DNA of 64,000 nt from Phallusia mammillata. Lineage: Eukaryota > Chordata > Ascidiacea > Phlebobranchia > Ascidiidae. The notes beneath the pieces were generated by a model. The model saw only the letters and a list, made by a program, of their open reading frames with translations. It ran no database searches and was not told the origin of the DNA. The position numbers were made by a program, and so were the translations under genes. The stretch lies in the NCBI GenBank assembly GCA_003260075.1, contig QLIY01000206.1:1-64000 (forward strand), read 5' to 3'. Shown here one piece after another: positions 55,140-64,000 of the stretch (positions are counted from its first letter, which is position 1; each line of letters begins with the position of its first letter).

Positions 55140-58100
55140 GCCAAATAAGTTGTGAATGACGTCATTGGGTGATGACGTAAGCACACGTGCGATGGGTGAC
55201 GTCACGTGATTGGGTATACAGTCGTGCGATTTACGTTGAATCGTATTTTCAAATTGAAAATGCGAAGGTTACATTGAATATGCAAACAAAGTACATGCTT
55301 TGATGCTGTGTGAAATATACACGTGCTTTGGCATTCAGTATGCTTTATTAGGAATAGATATTAGCTACGGACGTGGGTATTAGTATAAAGGTGGCCATAA
55401 CTCCTTGCTGGAAAGACTAGATTTCGGCTTTAATGGTTTGATAAAAAATATAATTGCAAAAAACTCCCCTAAAGATTTGAGAAATAACCTTGGTTAGACG
55501 TGTATAGTTGAAGACACACTCTAGAAGTAAAGTTCAGACCATAAGACATATTTATGTACAGGGAAAAATGCTTGAAGAGAATTTTGAAGCAAAATGCAGA
55601 AACTTTTTTGCAGTTTAATATTCGTGAAAACCTGTTAGAAATTGCAAACTTTCATTCGTACTTACAACGCCTGGATTCTTTGCCTCTAACTTTGACATCT
55701 GAAACAGGAATTTCTAATCTTTTAATTGTTACGTTGGCAAAAAAAACATTTGTTGAGGACAGACAAGGTTGGACCTCTCAGGTTGAAATGTTATGCTACA
55801 AAACCGTCTTTTATATGTTCCTTTTTTTACAAACACAAAAACTTGAGATGATATGATTATCATTAATTAAAAAAAAACGAAATTTATACTAAAAAATATT
55901 AAATGCCGATACAAAAGTTTAGAAATAGAAGTAATCAAGTAAATGAATTCATCTAAATGGTTACACTAAAGCCATTATCGGGGGGGGGGTAAAAAAAACG
56001 AAATTTATACTAAAAAATATAAAAAAAATATTGCCGATACAAAAGTTTAGAAATTGAATTAATCAAGTAAATGAATTCATCTAAATGGTTACACTAAAGC
56101 CATTATCAAAAGGTTGAACATTGGGTTTGGAACCAATGTCCTTTAAACCATGCGGTAGTTGACTGAACAAATAGATAAAAAATCGTTGTTAGTTTGCTGG
56201 AACGTTTTTTCTTAACCTGTGTTCGGCAAATTTTCCTATCTTTTTAGGTGAATAGATTTTGCCGGAAGTAACTATAAAACAGTCTTCTTTCTTCCTATTC
56301 GAGTTCCCTTTGCTGTGTTTCAGTCTAGTTTTTTTTTTCATTTAGCAGAAAGAGCATAGATTGCGTACTATTACGTAATAATGACTTTTAATGTGTCTCG
56401 AAGTATTAATGCCTTGTCACAAAGCAAAAAATGCCGAGAAAAATATGTATGTCGCTTTATTAAAAAATAATTTAAAGTTTTGCTTAGAACACTGGTTCGT
56501 TTTATAGGCAACAGCTAGAACAAAATTCGTTAAGAACCTTAGCGAGCAAAGCAGTTACACTAACCACCCTGGCTATAAATGTCATTTGCAATACTAGCAA
56601 TACATTACCTTGTTGTAGTTGGCATCTTCAGCCACAGACCTCTGCATACTGATCAACTTGGGGCCTTTCTTTAGTACCCGCTTCGCTTGACACCAAGTTT
56701 TCACCAAATCTTGTGACCATTGCGTGAATTCCGGCTCAGTCTGCACGAAAAAAATAGTGTTGTGTTTTTGCAAGGGTGGCTAACTAGAGGCCACCAAATT
56801 AATGCACTTTACCCTTTTAAAACTTATTAACAACTTATATTCTGTTTGAGTCACGTACTGGCGATGCTGTTTATGCGAAATATATTTATCCTGAAGAATG
56901 AAGTAAGAGTTGTTTAAGGTTTTTTTTTCGGAACCCAAATCAATATTACTTTTTCTTTTAATTAAAATACTCGTAATTTGACCTTCCAATAAAATGCCTT
57001 CAATATTATCAGTGAAAAAAGGTGTTTACTACAAACAACAGATCTTCGCAAGTTTTTTAAATCAAATTACAGTGTCGATACAAGAAAATGGTAACCTTTA
57101 AAACAGCGAAACGTTCAATTAAAATACCCACGGAAACATATCAAGAAAAATATTGTATTTTTTTCAGCAGAATTAATGTCAAATTGGACAGACTGTGGCG
57201 TTAAAAACGACCGCGTGCTCGGGAAGTGGTTATTTTAAGACAGAAAATAGAAGCACTGATCGACATTCACCTCAAATTGAACCTGAAAATATCGCTGATT
57301 TTTGCGACATTTTTTATAAGCAGCCAATAGCTGAGAGAATATGCGCAACGACCAATGTCTAAAAGCGGCATTTTTGCCTGATGGTATATTAACCTTGAAT
57401 TGCATGCCTTAACTACATAAGAGAGATTTAAACATAAATGTTGATATTTTTATTATTATCAACTGGTATTTGAAATGTTTTTACAAAAAGGTATTTTAAC
57501 TTTTTTTTTTTGAAATCACTACAAAAGTACTTCATGTTAGAAAATTGATATCAAACTTATTTGTAGGGGGGGGGGACAGACTTCATATACGAGATTTAAA
57601 CATAAATGTTGATATTTTTATTATTATCAAATGGTATTTAAACTTTTTTTTTGACATAACTACAAAAGTACTTCATGTTAGAAAATTGATATCAAACTTA
57701 TTTGTAAAAAATGGAGTTCAAATTTAAAAAGTTCGTTAAGAAAGCGTTTCAAACCAGCTGAAAATGTATGAGAAAAATACATGAACCTGTGTAGTTACAT
57801 AAAATCACCGAAGAAAACAAATCCATTAAATGACAGCTGCGTGATACGTAGGTAAGCATAAATAGACTCGAAGCAGCGGAAATAACGACAACCGGATTCT
57901 TATTGTCAAAATCCCGATCCTATTTACGTTAATTGGGGGGGGGGGGTGTAGTTACATAAAATCACCGAAGAAAACAAATCCATCAAATGACAGCTGCGTG
58001 TTGCGTAGGTAAGCATAAATAGACTCGAAGCAGTGGAAATAACGACAAACGGATTCGCATTGTCAAAATCCCAATCCTATTTACGTTAATTGCGGTTATT

Positions 58101-61100
58101 TTGTCGACGTTAATATCAGCTGTTCTTGTCCGCATTGCATAGTGGCATACGTAGTCTTTTTGCTGTTTTATTAGGGTTATATTTGAAGCTTAATAACGAT
58201 TGAAATTTGATCATAGCAACGTAAGATTGCAATTCAGACAATGATGGGGGGGGGGTGTCGACATTAATATCAGCTGTTCTTGTCCGCATTGCATAGTGGC
58301 ATACGTAGTATTTTTGCTGTTTTATTAGGGTTATATTTGAAGCTTAATGATGATTGAAATTTGATCATAGCAACGTAAGATTGCAATTCAGACAATGATC
58401 ACACCAACAACAAAAAACAAGTATTCGAAAAGCAGTTTAATCAAAAAGTTCTATGCAGTAATCATTACTTAAACTGGGTCAAAAGGTCATTATCGGCTGG
58501 CTACCGAACGGTGAGAGGTCACTGCAGGTCAGTAATGCGAAACATAGTTAAAAACCTTATAGAGCTCTTCTGGCAATTGTATTTTTGTACCGACGTTTCA
58601 ACGTCCTATACAGGTCGCTCAACAAAGATAAACAACGAAACATGCACTTGTACTACGCGCATTCAGTGTTATTTACCCAGATGAAGACGACCTGTATAGG
58701 ATGTCGAAACGCCGGTACCAAAAAAAAGTATAGAGACATTCATTTCCAAGTACTTGAAATATATATATGTATACATGACTTTATTAAACTCCAGGGGATA
58801 CTTATTAGATGGGACTGCTGCCTTCAACCTTTACACTAAGTAGCCAATGACTTGTGAAATATATAATATACTTCAGTACATACCTCGCATCTTATGATGA
58901 TGTCTTTATTGGTGTCACGGGTCGATATAAAGATACAGAACTTCATCCCCTTCGCTTGTCCTTCTTTGATCATCGTCACCGATTCGAAAACTACCAGGTT
59001 CTTCTGCTAAACAGTTTGCATATGTTGTACAATCGTGTATCAGTCAATAATGGATTTATGGTTTAATCAAGCTATTAGGTGTAACTGTACACGCATAATA
59101 TTGGGGTATTAAACCATTCGTTTAGGAAACTTCTGCCGCCATATAAAGAAGTCTTTAAAAGCAATACAGTATTACTTTTGCAAATGACTTTGGTAAAATT
59201 AGGTAAAGTTATGTTCGTATGTTGCCCAAACAATTACCAATATAGAATATATACATATATGTGTGTTGTTGGCTAAAAAAGTCTTGGGTCTGTGTTTCAG
59301 GTCAATTGTTTGTCATAACAACAGATATGTTATAAAAGTTCCCAACAGTACGTGAACAGCCAACGGGTAAGGAGTATGTTAATGAACACATTTTTCGGGT
59401 ATACGATTAAGTATATTGAATACCGTACGAAAATTCTCCTGCCCAGGGTAAACAAGGGAAAATAGGACAAAAAGTTCTCTCTTATGACAATAGAAGCAGT
59501 TATTTTTCACTTAAATTATAAATTAAACGAGGAGATATGAAATATTGCTTGAAAACGGCATTATATCTAATAACCCTATTTGTGGTTTTAAAGTGGTTTG
59601 AACTTGCAACATCAAGATTGTTTACATGTTTGTTAGATAATGCACACTGCTTTTCTATTGCTCAAATACAAGTCAACGCGTCCACCGTGGTTCGAAAAAG
59701 TCAACGCATAACATCAGGGGAAATACGTAAAAGCTTTCGACGAACGGTGGTGAAACGCATTAAACGACCTCAAACCGGCACGACAAGCATTAAGCCTAAA
59801 AGGGTATCGACATGGGGAAGTCCCTGCTTACCGATCCGTCGTGGTCTTTCCATTCCAGTCGGTTCGGGTAGAGATAGAAATAACGTTTCTGCCAGGCCGA
59901 AAGACTCAGCGGTCCGCCTAGCTTGTACATTACTCCATGCAACACACAGTCGTCTTGTAGTTTCTCTGTAAAAAGCAGAAGTGATTGATAAACAAAGTAT
60001 GAAAAAAAAATGAAAAAAAATCACGTTTGAGGGGCCCGTGGGTGAACCGCTGGGTCGTTCGGGGTCAAACTTTGGGAGGTTTAACTTTGGATGACTAACT
60101 AACATGTGTGTAAATTTGAACATGTTTAAAACACTCTTTCTTGACCAAATGGTTGGAACAAACCAGCGTTGGACAGAAAAAAAGACAAAGACGTGTCTTT
60201 TTGCTGGCATTGAATTCTCCTAATCCGGACATTTTTCTTGGACCAAACAAGTCCGGATTACCGAGGTTTACTATGTCTCATTATATGGTTGTTGTTTTTT
60301 CAGACCAACAGGCCGAACCGAAAACCAAAAACAAAATGTTTACACGCAATGCATTAACTTTTAATTTTCAGTACAAACAACATTAAATTTCAACACAAAA
60401 TCCTGGATTTTAACACGAATTGTTTTCGCTTTTAACACGAGTCAAAAAGGACACAGACCCTAAAAAATCAATTGCAACGTCTGCTGTTGGCTTTTTCGCC
60501 TTGAAAAAAATCCACAATTTAAAAAGGATGCAAAATTGTTAATGAGTACCTGCGTCAAGGTATTTTCCTTTGGATTTTCTTTTCGTTTCCAGTTTGTCTG
60601 TTTCGTGGTTCACCATATCGAACACAGTGTCTGAAAGAAAACGGATATTCGTCACAACTGCCATTGTTACGCCATAAACAGTTCACGCACCTAACAATGA
60701 TGCCAATGCAAAGATACAGTAACAAAAATCGGTTTCAGTTTCAATATCATTGTCGTAAATTTAATTTTAGATTTTTCATATATTACTCCACAGGTTATAA
60801 CCAGTGGTGGGATTCAATTATTTGTCAGCCGGTTCTATCACAAAAGGCATATTTTTTCAGCCGGTTCTGTTACAAAAAAAATCCATTGACAGTAACCTCT
60901 AATGCTAACCGGTTCGCTGATCTCACAAAATTTCGTGAGACGGTTCTATAGAAACTGTACGAACTGGCTGAATCCCACCACTGGGTAAAACGTTTTATGA
61001 CTAAGGATACAGTTTTTGGTAAGTGAATTTTTTTAAAAGGCTTGCGAATTGTTTAGTTTTCAAATTTTAGTGCAATTGCGTGACGTCAATATAACGAAAA

Positions 61101-63664
61101 ATTGAAGACATCCATCTGTATTTGATTGTTCTAAAATTGAAAAAAAGAGCAGAAAACAAAGGACAGTCTATTAATGGAAAAAATTTCCAATTGTGTACGT
61201 AACAATACGAAACTAATTGATCCGTAAAAGATTTAAAGACAGTTGAAAATTGTTCGTACAAAAGCATGCAACTCAACAGGCATAATCAAACTTGTTTAAA
61301 CCAGGATGCATCAGAATATGATCGTGCACGTATTAGCAAACAGCTGACAGATTTCTAGTAGTTTAACCTGTGAATAGCACACGGGCAGCTACACGACAGT
61401 TTAACAGTTGGCTAAGTTCACGGAAAACAGACGCACGGTAAAGAGACTTCCGCTTGAAGTTAGGGGGAGGGGACGGATGAATAATAATCAGCAACATTAA
61501 CTGGCTTCCGAAACAAAACAAAACGCGGTTAGGTTGATTATTTGAGTCTGTAAGGGACAACGACTTTGTAGAAGGATGCGGACACAACATTGTTGGTGTT
61601 AGGGACTAAACGAAGCAATATATTCTCCACAAAATCTTACATAATGTTGTTTTATAGAGGCTTGGATTAGAGTAATATATACCAAAATATCACAAAGCCT
61701 GCAAGAGTCTTTTTGTTTATCTAAATCTAAACCGTTTTTAAACTGGCAGCAGGATACGGTAAAATTGGCCTGCGGGGGATTCGAACACACGACTGAATGC
61801 AGAACTGTTACCTATGTCAGTGTTTTTCAACCTTTTTTGAGCCACGGAACACAGAATGCATTAATATAGTCTTGTGGAACACCAAACGAAAACTGCTGTA
61901 TTGTACTTAAGCAGCAACAGGCCCACGCAATGGCATTCTCATTATATTACAACGAGTGTTATTGTCATTACACAACAATAAGCAAATCACTATGGAACAT
62001 TTAAACTGTTGATAGTAGATGGAAGAAAGCTATTTACACCCACCAGTGCTTTTGGACAGCTGTTCTATCAAAACAACATTTTTTTGCGGAACACCTGACG
62101 ATCTTTCGCGGAAAACAGGTTGAAAATCACTGATCTAAGCTATTTAGGTTCGGTGGTAATACTTTTTCAAAGTCCAATCACAGATCCTACTGCCTGGGAA
62201 GGAAGCTTAACCCGTCAGCTTTCATAGTTAAGTATTAGTCATCTACTATAATTTAGATCCATTACTAAGTTTCCTGTAAAGCTGGCAAAAGATAACGACA
62301 AACTGATGTAGAAATCATAGTACGACACGCGTGTAGAGGTTGATACAACAGATCAAGCCCGTTCCTTAAGCATTTTTGTGCGACACGTGTAAGATCAATC
62401 TAGCCTGCGGTGGGATTCGAACCCATGACATTATTATGTGCGACGCTTCATTCACTAAAACAGAGTCAAGCACGCCAGAACCCGTAGAAGGTTGAAATCT
62501 CGTCAAAATTACAATTTTTTATGATAACTAATGTAAATTTTTGACGCAAATGTGCTAAGTCTGAAGCCAGGTCCGAATTGGGAGCTTACCCAACGTCCAG
62601 CTCTGCACCGAAATATAGAAATATTAAGCTTTTATTTTGCTGTCAAAACAGTTAGGTGGATGACACGTTCTTAAGTTACGCAATACATCATGTTGTGTTT
62701 GAGGCGACATGAACTAGAAGGGTGGCTTAGCACATATGGCAACATTCACTATGGTGTATTTCGAAACAATTTTTTCTGTAGTTAGTTTAGAATGGGTCCC
62801 ATAATAGCCAAAGTTTTTATTACCTTGGTTTGTTTCCGCAAGCCGAAACTTACCGGGCCCACACATGCAAAACATGCACTTTATGAAACAATTGTGATAT
62901 TTTTTGGAGTACGTGTTTAAACAAGGCGACCTACATAACCATATCTACCATCTGTGAAAGTTTCATCCAAATCTATCAAAGATTTTATGGTAAAATGGGG
63001 CGTGTTACAGACAACGACAGAAATGTTACACTTGATAACATGTAAAGCAGAGATCGGCAACCTTTTAGGCGACGCGTGCCAATTGTTATTTCCATGTGTT
63101 AATGACCTCGCGTGCCAACGTTTTTCTAAAGGGGGGGGGGGCAAAATGGGGCGGATTATACACAGCGACAAAAATGTTACACTTGATAACATGTAAAGCA
63201 GATATCGGCAACCTTTTAGGCGACGCGTGCCAATTTACTTGTTATTTCCATGTGTTAATAACCTCTCGTGCAAACGTTTTTCTAAATAATAGTGGTTCGT
63301 GCCAGCAGATATCAAATAATACACAGAAAGCAGAGTGTTTGTGCACGTAAGGCTGAATTTTAACACAATGGCATGATAAAAACTATAAACAAGCAGTGTA
63401 ACAGGTTAAATTGTTACTTCTATATATTCGCAATTTCCGACCCCTGATGTAAAGGCATTGTTGCAGCTGAAAAAAAATCGCTTTTTACTTACCGCAAATT
63501 TCTTTTTGCCAGCGTGAAGAAACGACCAAATCGAAATCTTTGTAGAGTTCTTGGTCTGTGTCGTTCAGTTTGATTCCCTTTGTTTCGTCATCATCAAAAT
63601 TGCCGATGTCAAACGCGTCAGCTGCGTTTACTTCGCCACGTGGTGGAGTTAGAGGGGGAATGTA
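51908..63664 (-). CDS. GRK2: GRK2/3-type G-protein-coupled receptor kinase, 3' part
   Basis: Serine/threonine kinase that phosphorylates active receptors; its PH domain binds G-beta-gamma and phosphoinositides (family knowledge). Only the 3' exons are here; the kinase domain lies beyond the right edge. Exons: 63664-63493, 60630-60550, 59965-59832, 59003-58884, 56740-56609, 52054-51908; phases agree. Seen: AGC-kinase tail ([36 protein letters not shown]), the link [16 protein letters not shown] domain start ([28 protein letters not shown]), PH strands ([20 protein letters not shown]), the C-terminal PH helix ([20 protein letters not shown]). The PH domain separates GRK2/3 from other GRKs. The last exon ([10 protein letters not shown] ... 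SDSLSNS) is in phase but has no strong family match, so it is less certain. Confidence 0.9.
52080..52145 (+). mobile_element. tRNA-derived SINE fragment
   Basis: cgtgggttcgaattccaccg (B-box-like), then agatttttctagac, the same tail as at 38560. Confidence 0.5.
52161..52429. mobile_element. pogo/Tigger-like MITE with TA target duplication
   Basis: Begins cagcaaaccccggttgaacc and ends ccgaggcttactg, TA on both sides. Part of it is duplicated around G12 (52281-52292). Confidence 0.7.
52790..53270. repeat. Duplicated SINE/Penelope-tail composite around G10
   Basis: cactagaaaaatctagcctg ... cattgtggccgagttttt occurs at about 52829-53029 and 53063-53262, separated by G10 (53030-53039). It ends with ataaaactgctgga and ctgacagcaatagcttattc, the Penelope-type tail of 6250-6300. 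Confidence 0.75.
53404..53473. other. G70 run (gap filler)
   Basis: Uninterrupted G, in the last intron of the GRK gene. Confidence 0.85.
54497..54540 (-). ncRNA. Minimal Penelope-type hammerhead
   Basis: Minus strand: CTGATGA (54535-54529), aggcgacctgtataggacgtc stem II with one mismatch, GAAACGTCG. The surrounding 54460-54720 has inverted ends tagagctcttct / agaagagctcta. Confidence 0.5.
55081..55138. other. G58 run (gap filler)
   Basis: Uninterrupted G, in the last intron of the GRK gene. Confidence 0.85.
55866..56110. repeat. Duplicate around G10
   Basis: aaaaaaacgaaatttatact ... acactaaagccattatc occurs on both sides of G10 (55980-55989). Confidence 0.82.
57415..58400. repeat. Three consecutive duplicates around G-runs
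   Basis: Pairs around 57566-57575, 57935-57946 and 58246-58255, each 100-170 bp with 2-5% difference. GRK intron. Confidence 0.8.
58560..58720. mobile_element. Inverted Penelope-type fragment with decayed hammerhead
   Basis: Left arm ccgacgtttcaacgtcctat (58590-58610) and right arm gtataggatgtcgaaacgcc (58693-58713) are reverse complements with changes. The right copy has cAGATGA for CTGATGA, so the core is broken. Confidence 0.55.
60208..60272. mobile_element. Short pogo/Tigger-like remnant
   Basis: ctaatccggacatttttctt ... aagtccggattaccgaggtt, the core and right end of the family at 52161-52429. Confidence 0.5.
60802..60983. mobile_element. hAT-like MITE, same family, GRK intron
   Basis: cagtggtgggattcaatt ... 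ctgaatcccaccactg; flanks gttataac / ggtaaaac agree at 6 of 8 positions, so the target duplication is aged. Confidence 0.78.
61740..61800 (-). mobile_element. tRNA-like SINE head
   Basis: Minus strand gtgtgttcgaatcccccgca is a B-box / T-arm sequence followed by ggcc. A degenerate tRNA-derived element. Confidence 0.4.
61818..62132. mobile_element. hAT-like MITE (CAGTGTTTTTCAACC type)
   Basis: Inverted ends cagtgtttttcaacctttt / caggttgaaaatcactg; internal cggaacac repeats. No clear target duplication. Confidence 0.65.
62403..62480 (-). mobile_element. tRNA-derived SINE head
   Basis: Minus strand: tttagtgaatgaagcgtcgc (A-box region) and atgggttcgaatcccaccgc (B box) followed by aggctagatt. Resembles a whole but decayed tRNA and matches 38520-38575. 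Confidence 0.55.
63199..63446. mobile_element. hAT-like MITE (CAGATATCGGCAACC type)
   Basis: Ends cagatatcggcaacctttt and tccgacccctg with perfect 8-bp target duplication atgtaaag (63191-63198, 63447-63454). A partial second copy of its left end lies at 63048-63130, before G11 (63131-63141). Confidence 0.82.
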
Positions 63665-64000
63665 CTAAAAAAGGGTAATAAAAAATTCATGGAAATTCTA
63701 TCGGCTTGAAAGTGACAAAAATGTTTAGAGTTTCAATTATGAAACAAACGTTTTTAATGGTGTTTTTGCATAAATGCCACCGATTTTAAGTCGTCAATTT
63801 TTATTTTTATTTGTGCAAACCCTTAATTTTGCCGATAAATCAGTGTCCCAAGCTAATCTAGCTATGACTGTGCTATAAATGATAACAGTATCATTTTCAT
63901 GTGTTGTAAAAAATGTTTTTATATTAGCTCACAAGTTATTGTAAAAATAAAAAATGGGGGGGGGGAGTTTGAACTAAAATATTAAACTAATAAATATTGA

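Noticed and set aside
55554-55856. 100-codon plus-strand ORF in the GRK intron
   Set aside because: No start context, promoter, domain or conserved motif; average AT-rich chance ORF.
59537-59971. 144-codon plus-strand ORF with a hydrophobic start
   Set aside because: Overlaps, antisense, the GRK PH-domain exon (59965-59832), which has clear homology and splice sites.

Overview
The window is invertebrate nuclear DNA: AT-rich, with spliced genes, GT-AG introns, TATA-box promoters and many short non-autonomous transposons. The proteins read closest to chordate families. Two small secreted-peptide genes have the signal / cationic helix / acidic propiece layout typical of ascidian antimicrobial precursors. 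Exons that appear twice differ by about 5% with only silent changes, a heterozygosity level common in sea squirts. I infer a tunicate, probably an ascidian; the species is not identifiable from the sequence alone.

Layout: CWC22 spliceosome factor (minus, 261-4685); repeats with a 221-bp palindrome (4.7-7 kb); tyrosinase (minus, 8118-13074, 9 exons); mitochondrial Mn superoxide dismutase SOD2 (plus, 14343-17481, 5 exons); a 51-codon orphan ORF (minus, 18787-18942); a four-exon gene for a 79-aa secreted Cys-rich peptide (plus, 19182-21598); EMC1 of the ER membrane complex (minus, 24205-40620, 21 exons); two tandem four-exon genes for cationic secreted peptides (plus, 41430-42595 and 44843-47853); and the 3' half of a GRK2/3-type G-protein-coupled-receptor kinase (minus, 51908 to past the right edge). 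Exon phases were checked by hand for all multi-exon genes and close in frame, except where a C-run breaks CWC22 exon 6.

Two things dominate beyond the genes. (1) About fifty runs of 10-12 G (two of them C) and six runs of 47-74 G sit between near-identical flanking sequences, or inside exons. Comparison of duplicated copies shows that they stand in for missing sequence. They look like assembly gap filler between unmerged haplotype contigs, so many apparent tandem duplications here are probably artefacts. (2) Hammerhead ribozyme motifs are common. There are complete three-stem type I hammerheads in sense orientation inside introns of the Cys-rich peptide gene and of the second cationic peptide gene. 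Minimal Penelope-type hammerheads occur in several other places, including head-to-head in the perfect palindrome.

The genes are mostly unrelated housekeeping genes. The peptide genes and tyrosinase fit an innate-defence / pigment theme, but nothing in the sequence shows that they are co-regulated.
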